Shown here: positions 1 to 7,229 of the stretch, piece by piece
Position numbering within the stretch: position 1 is the stretch's first letter
Layout: each line of letters begins with the position of its first letter
NCBI GenBank assembly: GCA_002067205.1
Contig: MVQL01000250.1
Coordinates: forward strand, 1 to 35,957
DNA: 35,957 nt
Direction of reading: 5' to 3'
DNA from: Pelotomaculum sp. PtaB.Bin104
GTDB taxonomy: Bacteria > Bacillota > Desulfotomaculia > Desulfotomaculales > Pelotomaculaceae
Made by a program: the position numbers and the translations under genes
Notes under the pieces: model-generated
The model's database searches: none
What the model was told of the DNA's origin: nothing
What the model saw: only the letters and a program-made list of their open reading frames with translations

Positions 1-350
1 AGCGAAGCGGAGACCCTTGACCTGGAGTGGCAGGCCGTGTTAGCCTGGGCCGGCATAGGGATATGGCCGGCCACATTCAAAAGTTGCATCTAGACCTCCG
101 GGAAAGTGATAAATTTTATTATCGGCTTCAAGCTCCTTTCCCCACTTCCCCAGCCATGACCCAGTTTACCGGATAGTCGGCGACATAAGCCCCGCCAGGG
201 GTCTTCCTCAGAGCCATCCCCTATAATGTGACAGACATAAAAAGCACCCACGAAATCATACCCCCAGGCTAACTGAATTCCTCCTGCCAATAGTAAAAGC
301 AGTACCGAGAGAACCAGCCAAATTTTTTTGGAACAGCAAGCCTTTTTCAT
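1..350 (-). pseudogene. Remnant of a secreted/phage-like protein, frameshifted
   Basis: An ATG at 350 opens an 86-codon frame ending at 90. Residues 1-30 are a basic start plus a hydrophobic stretch (VLSVLLLLLAGG), a signal peptide or membrane anchor. After it comes IGDGSEEDPWRG, which resembles the IGDGTEENP-type start of phage-like structural proteins. From about 195 the annotated frame reads unlikely residues, while the neighbouring frame reads AYVADYPVNWVMAG, a natural continuation. Below about 140 a third frame reads ADNKIYHFPGGLDATFECG. The sequence therefore looks like one coding region broken by at least two frame changes. Family assignment rests on motif memory only. It could instead be a genuine small secreted protein ending at 90. 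Confidence 0.4.
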
Positions 351-435
351 AATGTTACCCTCCTGTCAATTATTAGGTCGACGACATTATAGAATCGGCC
401 CAATAATCGACTCAAGCTGTAAATAATACCAATTT

Positions 436-708
436 CTATACAGCCTCAATTGTAGCACTCACGGAGATATCGGCGGAGGTATCGTTTTGTGGAGTTTCAT
501 CGGAAGTAGCTTTCGCCACAGCCCAGAAAATGTAGTTGGTGGTTCCCACAACGGTCGGGATGGTCAGAGAGTTGTTGTAGCAATTTCAACCTGGGTCGGG
601 GCAGTATCGGAGTTTTTGAGGATAAGTTTCCACTTGGATGCAGTTGTTCCGGTCAGGGAGATGGAAGTGTTACCTACGGTCTGGTAGGGAACCGGGATCG
701 TCCTCATC
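436..708 (-). pseudogene. Phage structural/surface protein 3' fragment
   Basis: Read on the minus strand, this stretch encodes a Thr/Ser-rich beta-type segment starting PVPYQTVGNTSISLTG and ending NDTSADISVSATIEAV before TAG at 436-438. Near 566-571 an extra CT dinucleotide (CTCTCTG where CTCTG keeps frame) creates a TGA; removing it restores TLTIPTVVGTTNY. The fragment has no start and is fused at its 5' side to the tail of the membrane-protein gene ending at 670. The plus-strand frame at 487-687 is only its shadow. Phage tail or S-layer-like origin is an inference from composition and from the IGDG-type remnant next to it. Confidence 0.45.
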
Positions 709-1218
709 TTTATAAATTGGTTTTGTTGCCACAGTCTGCAGTTTCGGCGAAAAGAGTTTTTTCATAGCTGGGACTAATGCGTCTTCCTGCCACATCTGAT
801 ACAGATAAACTGAAATAAAATGAGGAATTACTGGTAAATAAGCTAAAAAATTTGTTGCATTAATCTGTACCCATATCCCCTGGAGATTTAACCAAGGCTG
901 AACTAAAAAAATAAACACAAATCCTAATAAAACTTCAGTAACAGCATATATCCAAAATCTTCCGTAGGTATATTTTAATATCCAGATTTGAAATGCTAGA
1001 AAAGTGCCAAAACTTAAAGGTAAAACTTCGTTCAAAGGGTAAATGCTCTCTTTAATAACCCAACAATTAAGAGTAACGCCCATATCAATGATGAGTATAG
1101 TCGTAATCGCCGCAAACAGTGCAGCTGGCATATACCGTTTAATATCTTCTTTTCTAATAAATATTAGAGTTAACCAGGGTAGAATTAGCATCGACCATAA
1201 TATAACTTAGTTACTCAT
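670..1218 (-). pseudogene. CBO0543-like integral membrane protein, in-frame stop at codon 4
   Basis: The frame from 1191 encodes about 173 residues with five or so hydrophobic helices and the pattern LPWLTLIFIRKEDIKRYMPA seen in the CBO0543 family of spore-former membrane proteins of unknown function. The best start is not at 1191. A strong GGAGGTG site (1223-1229) precedes ATG at 1218, whose frame runs ATG AGT AAC TAA (stop at 1207-1209) and then continues in phase into the protein. The real N-terminus was probably MSN-x-VILWSMLILPW. The C-terminus is also odd: after about residue 155 it reads into unrelated phage-remnant DNA (DDPGSLPDRR), so the natural end is lost. It lies 75 bp downstream of the DUF3231 gene on the same strand. 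Confidence 0.6.
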
Positions 1219-1266
1219 AACACACCTCCAACTTTAATTCTAATTAATGAGCTATACTTAAATCTT

Positions 1267-2319
1267 CTAATGCACCTGCTCCTTAGCCAATTCCCGCCGG
1301 TCTATTATGCGTGGAGGTTCCTCGAACCAACGGTTTTCAATCATAATGTTTATTCCATCCTCCCCGTAGTTTGCAGTCTCCGCAATCAGCCGCATATAGT
1401 TTATGCTGAGGTCATGTCTTAAGCTTGACGCCATGGCCGTTGCATAGTTTCCTATACCTATACCGTTTAATACTACTACATGTTGCATCATTAACATATT
1501 AGAATACGGTGGTATAGTAGAGTCCGTGAGTAGCTCTCCTGAGTGCATTGGGGCCTGTAGGTTTTCTTTACGCAAAGTTTTACTGAATATCTCAACATGT
1601 TTCTTTGCGATTTCCGCACCCCTTGCCATATATGCCCGAACTTGTTCCGATCTGGCAACTTGCTGAAAACCTGTTGTTAAGGCTCCTCCTATCTGGTTAT
1701 TTCTAATACCAAAGAATATGAAATCTATTTCTTCCGCAAGCAAGGGTCTTCGTTCGCCTAAAAATCCGCGTAAAAAGTTCTGTTTTTCCACGGTATCTGC
1801 TTCCTTGCAGGTATTAATTATTGGGGATCGGATATATATTCCCTTTTTCAGCATTACTTCAGAGATCCAGTTATAATACCTTGTTGTTGAACTAAGTGCT
1901 TCAGTATAAAAATTACGAACATCTTCTCGTGTTGAATGGGAAAGATTCTTCCCGTTTATCATAAGTCCAATCTGTATCATGCTAAGGGTCCAAAAATAAT
2001 AATATAAATCCGTGAACAGCCTGGGAGCTCCTAAATCTATATCTTTATCTCCGAATCCTTTCGGGATTGGCTGTCCTTCCATCTTTAGAATTTGCGAGGT
2101 TTTATTTATTCGAGTTTCGCAAATAGACAACCCATTCTCAATAAGGGTTCTTAGGTCCGGATCGTTAGCTGTTCTTACAAAATGTGAATGTATGCACCTA
2201 ATCATCGTATAATAAAGATTTGTTCGCCACAGTAAAGCCAATTCGGATGAAGTTAGCGGAGCGTGGTGGTGGATTTCTTGGATTGTGCCTTGAGCTTCCA
2301 CTTCCGTTTGCTGTTCCAA
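1267..2319 (-). CDS. Tandem DUF3231 ferritin-like protein
   Basis: This 350-residue protein contains two copies of the DUF3231 domain (about residues 20-165 and 185-335), each predicted as a four-helix ferritin-like bundle. Visible family features are the N-terminal APLTSSELALLWRTNLYY, EVMLKKGIY between domains, FLRGFLGERRPLLAEEI, and the C-terminal YATAMASSLRHDLSINYMRL. DUF3231 proteins are known mainly from Bacillus and Clostridia spore-formers; their biochemical role is not established. Translation starts at TTG (2319) eight bases after GGGGG. It lies 39 bp downstream of the TM2-like gene, so the two are probably co-transcribed. A broken paralogue of very similar sequence lies at 8460-9230. 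Confidence 0.85.
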   Translation of the reverse strand: MEQQTEVEAQGTIQEIHHHAPLTSSELALLWRTNLYYTMIRCIHSHFVRTANDPDLRTLIENGLSICETRINKTSQILKMEGQPIPKGFGDKDIDLGAPRLFTDLYYYFWTLSMIQIGLMINGKNLSHSTREDVRNFYTEALSSTTRYYNWISEVMLKKGIYIRSPIINTCKEADTVEKQNFLRGFLGERRPLLAEEIDFIFFGIRNNQIGGALTTGFQQVARSEQVRAYMARGAEIAKKHVEIFSKTLRKENLQAPMHSGELLTDSTIPPYSNMLMMQHVVVLNGIGIGNYATAMASSLRHDLSINYMRLIAETANYGEDGINIMIENRWFEEPPRIIDRRELAKEQVH

Positions 2320-2358
2320 ATTTTTACCCCCTAAGAAATCTGATGATTATATCTTTTC

Positions 2359-2857
2359 CTAACTCTTGTAAAATATTATCCTGCCTAATTTTTCAATAAA
2401 AGACCCCAGCAACCCGCCAATTACTCCGCCTAAAATTCCACAGAATATGGGACCGATTCTGCAACTATATATAACACCCAGTGTTCCTCCCATCGCAACC
2501 CCGATAAATAACCCGTTATATTTTGTATTAGCAATTATTTTGCCTTCTTCAACTTGGCCAGGACCACGGTTAATCTCTAACGCCCTGTTATAAGCCTGCC
2601 AAATAGAAAAGGCATAAATACACGGATAAAACAACATCCACTGTAAGTTAGCCCCGTCTATAGCATTCTGAAACTGTCCTCTGAATGAATACAGGATGGA
2701 CAGATTTAGGCTCGCTTTAACGTTGATTAATACCTCCAATATAACCAGCAATACACCTATGAGGTAATCCCCGATATAAAGCTGCCCAAAACCAGGGATG
2801 GCTATCGACCATAAAGCCGACAACAATGGAGAACGATATTTTTTTATTTCCGATCAC
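2359..2857 (-). CDS. TM2-like small membrane protein, N-terminal frame broken at an A7 run
   Basis: The main frame (2359-2826, 155 residues) is a multi-spanning membrane protein beginning LLSALWSIAIPGFGQLYIGDYLIG, typical of TM2/DUF5683-like proteins. Such proteins normally carry a short polar segment before the PGxGQxYxG motif. Upstream, a GTG at 2857 starts V-I-G-N-K-K and would join in phase to Y-R-S-P-L-L-S if the A7 run (T7 at 2839-2845 on the plus strand) were A6. The initiation codon otherwise available is only TTG at 2826, without a good ribosome site. The C-terminal half is glycine-rich (IGVAMGGTLGV, GGVIGGLLG). It is the first gene of the TM2/DUF3231/CBO0543-like cluster. Function unknown. 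Confidence 0.6.
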
Positions 2858-3041
2858 CACCGATATCTATGCTTCATTATTGTTCTCATTTTGTTAAATT
2901 TTAGTCACCTGCTAGGGTCATTTACGGTTGACTGATGGTGTTTCTGATCTCAAAAACCAGTTAACATAAAAAAAGAGCCGCCGGGAGTTAGGCGGGGTAT
3001 CATAGGGACAAAAAGTGAACCGGGTATAAATCCCTGTGATG

Positions 3042-3072
3042 GGGCGGATAGGGCTGTCCGCCCTGATTTTTT
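3042..3072 (+). terminator. Rho-independent terminator
   Basis: A seven-base perfect stem, GGGCGGA at 3042-3048 with TCCGCCC at 3057-3063, is followed by TGATTTTTT. It is oriented for plus-strand transcription, although the neighbouring genes on both sides are on the minus strand. It may therefore belong to DNA lost when the integrative element was rearranged. Confidence 0.6.
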
Positions 3073-3074
3073 GC

Positions 3075-3779
3075 CTATGCTGTCATGTTTGTCGCTGAAA
3101 TATCCATGAGCTCGTATTCCTCAGACTCTGCTTCTGTTTCGCAGGATGGCTCCACCGGCGTGTCCATCAGCCCGATGTCCCGATAGTAAATCCAGATATC
3201 CTGTTCGGCGGTGCGGGAATATTTCTGCGACTTTTCGCCCACCACGATCTTCTCAATGAACAACCGCAGGATTTCCGGCGTGAGTTCGGTAATCTCACTG
3301 TACCGCTTGGCCTTGTCGATAAACTGCGCCACGTTGGTCAGTGAGTTCCGGAGTTGTTCCAGCCGTTCCTCCAGCTTCGGGAGCTTGCTTCGCAGCTCTG
3401 CCTGCTCCGTGGTGTACTCCGAGGAAAGCAGCCGGAAGTGCTCGTTGGGGATACGCCCCAGCACATTGTCCTCATAGAGCCGTTTGAACAGGGCGGTGAG
3501 TTCGCCGTCCCGCCGTTTGGCGGCGTCAATCTCCCTCTGGATGCGGGTGATTTACTGCCGGGTTTCAGCGGAATTCTTGCGTGTGATATGCTCGGCAAAC
3601 AGCTTTTCCTTTTGCTGGGCATAATGCGTCACCCGCTTGAGGTCATCCAGAATAATCGTCTTGAGCTGCGTTTCCCGGATGTAATGGGAACTGCATTCCT
3701 CTTTGCCGCGCTTCTTGTAGGTGGAGCACATGAAGTTGTTCTGCGTTTCTTTCATGGTGTGCGCCCTGTGCAATGCGCC
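3075..3779 (-). pseudogene. Large serine recombinase, C-terminal part with internal stop
   Basis: This is the C-terminal half of a TnpX/Tn4451-type serine site-specific recombinase. From the upstream end it shows the recombinase zinc-ribbon region (LHRAHTMKETQ, CSTYKKRGKEECSSHYIRE), a long coiled coil (ELRSKLPKLEERLEQLRNSL) and the DUF4368-like tail (LTPEILRLFIEKIVVGEK). A TAA at 3551-3553 interrupts the frame between SAETRQ and ITRIQREIDAAKRRDGEL; both sides are in the same phase, so this is a single nonsense change. The N-terminal catalytic domain with the nucleophilic serine is absent: upstream of about 3780 the DNA is unrelated. It is thus a dead integrase of a clostridial integrative or mobilisable element. 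Confidence 0.85.
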
Positions 3780-3860
3780 CCGCTTCTAATGCGGTCGGCG
3801 TACAGCCGAACGCTATGCTTGCCCCTCCCAAAGGGAAGGTTTTCATACCCTGCATCTCGC
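3772..3860 (-). other. Short ORF start with strong ribosome site, fused to recombinase relic
   Basis: On the minus strand AGGAGGTGAGCGAG precedes an ATG whose frame reads MQGMKTFPLGGASIAFGCTP and then TALEAGRIAQG before overlapping the recombinase remnant out of frame. The ribosome site is excellent, so this is probably the true start of a small element-borne gene whose remainder has been replaced by the recombinase fragment. I do not recognise the peptide. Confidence 0.3.
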
Positions 3861-4005
3861 TCACCTCCTGTGTGATAATGAATCAAAAATTGAAATATAT
3901 CATTCTTTGTGTTATCATTATCGTACAGACAAAATATGGAATACACAGGGAAGCACAGATGACGATTATCATGGAGAATCGATTATTTTTAGAAAGGTAA
4001 AAAGC

Positions 4006-4488
4006 ATGGCGGCACAGTATCCACACGTCCGGGTCTTTTATGGCAGCGACGGTCTAACGCATTTCATGACCTTTGCTGACGTGGATCATAACGGGCAGTA
4101 TGCGGAAAAGCATATCGGGCAGGGCCTGATTGATTTTAAGCGGTGTAAGCTCTGCGGGCGGTATTTTGTGCTGGCCGATAAGCGCAAGCGGGATTTCTGC
4201 GACAGGCCGTACAAGGGGAAGCGGACCTGTAAGCAAGTGGGGGCAAAGCTGTTCTTTGAAAAAGGGATCGAGGCCGACGAGTTTTTACAGCAGTATCTCA
4301 CCGAGTACAACAAGGTCTATTCACGCCGGTACCGGGCAGCAGAAAAATTCGAAGTGGAGATTGGCGGAAAGGATTTGACAGAGGAACAGTTCAAGGTTTG
4401 GTCTGCCGCCGCCAGCCAAGCCCGGCGGGATTATGTGGAGGGTAATATCTCCGGCGAGGAGATGCTGGCAAAGATGATGATGGATTAA
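4006..4488 (+). CDS. DUF6076-like zinc-finger protein of a mobile element
   Basis: The 160-residue protein starts at ATG 4006, nine bases after AAAGG; the frame is open to 3907 but without a better start. Its core is a treble-clef-type metal site, CKLCGRYF then FCDRP and KRTCKQVG (about residues 45-80), followed by a helical segment rich in charged residues. This pattern is like DUF6076 proteins carried by clostridial integrative elements, though those are usually longer, so the N-terminus may be missing. It sits between the dead recombinase and an IS256 stub, on the opposite strand to the former. Likely a nucleic-acid-binding accessory protein; no specific function can be given. Confidence 0.6.
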   Translation: MAAQYPHVRVFYGSDGLTHFMTFADVDHNGQYAEKHIGQGLIDFKRCKLCGRYFVLADKRKRDFCDRPYKGKRTCKQVGAKLFFEKGIEADEFLQQYLTEYNKVYSRRYRAAEKFEVEIGGKDLTEEQFKVWSAAASQARRDYVEGNISGEEMLAKMMMD

Positions 4489-4559
4489 GGGGTAGTGCAG
4501 AAAAGATTGTGTAAACCCCCATTGTCAGATAAGATAAAACTGATGATGGGGGTATTAAC

Positions 4560-4690
4560 ATGGCAGGAAAAGAAAAAAGCAAGCTGCGGCAGATGATTGA
4601 GGAATACGGCATCAAAGACTTAAACGACGTGCACGAGTTTGTGAAGATGCTGACCGCCGAGACGATACAGGCGGCTCTTGACAATACTGA
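4560..4690 (+). pseudogene. IS256-family transposase, N-terminal stub
   Basis: The reading frame begins MAGKEKSKLRQMIEEYGIKD and continues DVHEFVKMLTAETIQAALD, matching the N-terminal region of IS256/Mutator-family transposases just before the usual ELxEELGY segment. After about residue 42 the homology ends abruptly and the frame runs into the ribosome site and start of the methyltransferase gene. Only some 130 bp of the element remain, without its DDE catalytic core, so it is inactive. It differs in sequence from the IS256 fragments at 33.9-35.9 kb, so it is a different element. Confidence 0.7.
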
Positions 4691-4705
4691 ATTGAGGAGT
4701 AAAAA

Positions 4706-5479
4706 ATGGAAAATGAACAAACATCAATTCACGATTTTGACTTAAACTTAATTTGTGAATTACATGTAGGGTTGGAACGGCAAGGGCCTGGTAGCCCTGA
4801 AATGACTATTAAGGCATTAAGTTTTCTGGATAATCTTAATGAAATTTCACGGGTAGTAGATTTAGGCTGTGGAACTGGTGGGCAAACAATGGTTCTTGCA
4901 CAAAATATTACCGGAAATATCACTGGTGTAGATTTTTTTCCCGATTTTATAAATATTTTTAACGATAATGCCAAAAAATTAAATCTCCAAGAAAGAGTAA
5001 ATGGCATTGTTGGCTCAATGGAAAATCTTCCTTTCCAAAAAGAAGAATTTGACCTTATATGGTCTGAAGGGGCTATTGCCAATATTGGTTTTGAAAAAGG
5101 CTTGAACTATTGGAAGGACTTCCTCAAAACAGACGGCTATATTGCCGTAACATATGAGTCATGGTTTACCGATGAACGCCCCGCTGAAATTGAAAAGTTT
5201 TGGGTTGATGCTGTTCCTGAAATTGACACAATAGGGCATAATATTTCAATAATGCAAAAAGCCGGTTATAATCTTGTTGCCGCATTTGCATTGCCTGAAA
5301 AATGCTGGACGGATAATTATTTTATTCCGCGGGAAGCAGCGCAAAAAGCATTACTGGAAAAATATGCTGGGAATAAAACCGCAGAGGCTTTTATTGCAAA
5401 TATGAAGTATGAGGCGGAATTGTATTCAAAATATAAACAGTATTATGGATATGTTTTCTATATTGGTAAAAAAATATAG
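4706..5479 (+). CDS. Class I SAM-dependent methyltransferase
   Basis: A 257-residue cytosolic protein with the Rossmann-type methyltransferase fold. Motif I is [12 protein letters not shown] (about residues 50-61), the acidic end of strand 2 is GVDFFPDF, motif II/III is [21 protein letters not shown], and motif V/VI falls around [12 protein letters not shown]. The C-terminal part is tyrosine-rich. It resembles small-molecule methyltransferases of the Methyltransf_11/25 type; the substrate cannot be told from sequence. TTGAGGAG lies seven bases before ATG 4706. It directly follows a truncated IS256 gene and is closed by a strong terminator at 5556, so it appears to be cargo spliced into the element relic. 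Its AT-rich codon use differs from the GC-richer genes on both sides. Confidence 0.85.
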   Translation: MENEQTSIHDFDLNLICELHVGLERQGPGSPEMTIKALSFLDNLNEISRVVDLGCGTGGQTMVLAQNITGNITGVDFFPDFINIFNDNAKKLNLQERVNGIVGSMENLPFQKEEFDLIWSEGAIANIGFEKGLNYWKDFLKTDGYIAVTYESWFTDERPAEIEKFWVDAVPEIDTIGHNISIMQKAGYNLVAAFALPEKCWTDNYFIPREAAQKALLEKYAGNKTAEAFIANMKYEAELYSKYKQYYGYVFYIGKKI

Positions 5480-5522
5480 AAAATAAAAATGGTATGACCA
5501 TTATATTTCCAAGCTGTAATCA

Positions 5523-6182
5523 CTAAGCGGCTACCGCCGACAATCTGAACGACAAGGCAGGGCAATTAAACGCCCTGCCGTATTTTTTTGCCTTTTTTAG
5601 TTTGCACCCCTTGACAAGTGCAACCGTGATGCTTACCATTTTGTTGATATCGCCGCCGCCATCCACGACGGTGCCGCCGCCCATGATGCCGATCTTGTTG
5701 CCGTTTTCATACATATCGGCAGCGTATTCGCCGCGGTTTGGTTCGCCGCTGTCCTCAATCCAACCGAAGCCGAGAAAGTAGACCTGCTTTTGCCCGTCCA
5801 CCATGCGGGTATCGCCCATTTGGGGCCCGGTTGCTCTTGCAGGCGCGGGAGAGAGCGACTCGGACGGTTTCGACGGATGGGCTGTTGCTGGAACAGATTC
5901 TTCCTTTTCAGGTGTGTTCGTCGGTTGGGGCTCCGGTTCCGTCACCGTTGCGGAGTTCTCAATAAAGGCCACGTTTGGGGGCGGCAGTTCGGGCGCTGCC
6001 TGCCCCGTGCTGTGTTGCTGCGAAGGTGGGAGGGCAACATCCTCGCTCCCCCGATTCAGATCGCACACAGGGCGATTCTCGGGCGAAGGCGTTGCATCTT
6101 TAGTGTAGGGCAGAGGCAATAAGGATACCATCCACACGATCACACCTGCTGCCGCAAGATATTTGAGTTTAGGGTTCATCAT
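5523..6182 (-). CDS. DUF6550-like protein, probably with run-on C-terminus
   Basis: A 219-residue protein with an N-terminal membrane anchor (LAAAGVIVWMVSLLPL), a long Pro/Ser/Thr/Glu-rich low-complexity linker (residues 30-120) and a C-terminal block containing QVYFLGFGWIEDSG and GGGDINKMV. This order matches DUF6550, a family found almost only in clostridial conjugative elements, usually ending shortly after GDINK. Here about 30 extra residues follow, encoded across a perfect terminator hairpin for the opposite strand, so the native stop was probably lost at a junction near 5636. Its start overlaps the end of the DUF6809 gene by 14 bp, an operon arrangement. The protein is probably cell-surface exposed; its role in conjugation is not known. 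Confidence 0.7.
   Translation of the reverse strand: MMNPKLKYLAAAGVIVWMVSLLPLPYTKDATPSPENRPVCDLNRGSEDVALPPSQQHSTGQAAPELPPPNVAFIENSATVTEPEPQPTNTPEKEESVPATAHPSKPSESLSPAPARATGPQMGDTRMVDGQKQVYFLGFGWIEDSGEPNRGEYAADMYENGNKIGIMGGGTVVDGGGDINKMVSITVALVKGCKLKKAKKYGRAFNCPALSFRLSAVAA
5556..5590 (+). terminator. Strong rho-independent terminator after methyltransferase
   Basis: GGCAGGGC at 5556-5563 pairs perfectly with GCCCTGCC at 5572-5579 and is followed by GTATTTTTTT. It lies 76 bp after the methyltransferase stop. It also lies inside the last 20 codons of the opposite-strand DUF6550 frame, which argues that those codons are run-on. Confidence 0.85.
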
Positions 6183-6489
6183 CTGTTCCTTTCTTCATAA
6201 AAAAGCGGTCATCCGCATTGAGATTTTCCTCAACCGAATGACCGCCGTCGTATTCGTGTAGTTGTGTGAATAACCGCCATGCCAGCCAAAAGCCGCAGTT
6301 AAAGCTCTCCTGAGCTCCGGTTCCCGCAATCATGTCTTTGGTATCTATGATTCTCAATACCAGTTTTCGCTCCGGCTTCTCCAGCCGATCAATGAGCTGC
6401 CGATGGGCGTCCTCAATTTCCCGTTGTAAATCAGTCTGAGGAGAAGAGTGGAAAAACCGCCGGTAGAGCTCATCCAGTATATCGTTCAT
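6169..6489 (-). CDS. DUF6809-like small protein
   Basis: A 106-residue soluble, mostly helical protein starting MNDILDELYRRFF. The pattern of an N-terminal LDELY segment, a long charged helix, and a C-terminal ESFNCGFWLAWRLFTQL helix matches DUF6809 proteins of clostridial integrative elements. No catalytic motif is visible. AGGAGGCG on the minus strand lies just upstream of ATG 6489. It is translationally coupled to the DUF6550-like gene. Together with the recombinase fragment these two genes identify 3.0-6.5 kb as the residue of an integrative element. Confidence 0.7.
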   Translation of the reverse strand: MNDILDELYRRFFHSSPQTDLQREIEDAHRQLIDRLEKPERKLVLRIIDTKDMIAGTGAQESFNCGFWLAWRLFTQLHEYDGGHSVEENLNADDRFFMKKGTDDEP

Positions 6490-6676
6490 CTGTATCGCCT
6501 CCTGTTAGTCACACAGGATACCACAGATTGCACTGGAAAGCTACGACTATTATTGATAATGATTCAGTGGAAAGATTTATGCTGGTATGGTATAGTTAAA
6601 TAGCAATATTTCACATTACAATTAAATTTGGATTATTTAATATGCAGATAAACAGGAATTTAACGGAGGAATAAAG

Positions 6677-6806
6677 ATGACAATCCTTGCGGTAGTATTG
6701 ACTCTGGTGGCATGGTTAGCTGGGCTAATCATTGATGTTAATTTAATTGATAATAGCGGTATGACGTTGCATATCATATTGCCCATTGTAACTATGGGCG
6801 CGTTCG
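6677..6806 (+). pseudogene. 5' fragment of a small membrane protein truncated by selC DNA
   Basis: GGAGG five to eight bases before ATG 6677 gives a convincing start. The first 40 residues (MTILAVVLTLVAWLAGLIID, then LHIILPIVTMGAF) contain two hydrophobic helices. At about 6807 the sequence becomes the D-arm of a tRNA-Sec, and the remaining 19 codons are simply tRNA read as protein. The gene has therefore lost its 3' part at the selC junction. Family not recognised. Confidence 0.5.
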
Positions 6807-6890
6807 CCTGGTGGTGCTCCTGGTCTTCAAAACCAGTCGTCGGGCAGTGCTCCTGTCCGTGGTGAGTTCGATTCTCACACACTCCCGCCA
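6807..6890 (+). tRNA. selC: tRNA-Sec(UCA), 5'-truncated
   Basis: The segment has a five-base anticodon stem (CTGGT/ACCAG, 6820-6824 and 6832-6836) with loop CTTCAAA and anticodon TCA at 6827-6829. Its long variable arm has a seven-base stem (CGGGCAG/CTGTCCG). The T-arm is GTGAG-TTCGATT-CTCAC, and the 3' strand ACACTCCC-G-CCA is encoded to 6890. UCA anticodon plus a giant variable arm identify selenocysteine tRNA. The 5' side is wrong: an acceptor partner GGGAGTGT and a D-stem strand AGCACC are expected, but 6790-6806 read GTAACTATGGGCGCGTTCG. About 15 nucleotides of the 5' strand are therefore missing, and this copy should be non-functional. Confidence 0.85.
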
Positions 6891-6902
6891 GTAAATTCAA
6901 GG

Positions 6903-6930
6903 CCTCCCATGTTCGGGAGGTTTTTTCTTT
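6903..6930 (+). terminator. Terminator downstream of selC fragment
   Basis: CCTCCC (6903-6908) pairs with GGGAGG (6915-6920) and is followed by TTTTTTCTTTTT. It lies 12 bp after the tRNA CCA end, so it is the original selC terminator retained with the 3' fragment. Confidence 0.85.
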
Positions 6931-7229
6931 TTGTGTTTGATGACATTTTATCCAATATTTTATTTTCGGTGTTCTAGTTTCTTCTATTCTTTGGTAAACT
7001 TGTTCGCATTGTTCAGGAAGCCGAACAAACACTTATACCTATCCTGCTTTTAAGTATCGAAGCGAGGCTGCAAATAAAGAGCCTCGCTTAATTTATTCAT
7101 ATTATTTTATAGTTTCTAAGCCATTTTTAATTTTTATCCGGGGTTTGGTTGGGTCATAGCCAGTCGTTTTAACTCCTGCAGATCGGGCCAAATTTATGAG
7201 GAAACAGCAGGTGATAAAGCATCTACCCT
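6931..7229. other. Intergenic, with one hairpin
   Basis: No credible gene is visible. GCGAGGCT near 7060 pairs with AGCCTCGC about 10 bases later, followed by TTAATTTATT; this could be a weak terminator. The minus-strand frame at 6637-7032 overlaps selC and is not a gene. Confidence 0.4.

Noticed and set aside
1..93. Plus-strand open frame entering from the left edge (ends QAVLAWAGIGIWPATFKSCI)
   Set aside because: Only 30 codons, no start visible, and the opposite strand gives a better explanation as a decayed secreted protein.
487..687. 66-codon plus-strand frame
   Set aside because: Shadow of the minus-strand structural-protein fragment, which has far more natural composition; no ribosome site.
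6807..6890. A functional selenocysteine tRNA
   Set aside because: The 5' acceptor and D-stem strand do not pair with the 3' side, so only a fragment is present.
6637..7032. 131-codon minus-strand frame
   Set aside because: Runs through the tRNA-Sec fragment and its terminator.
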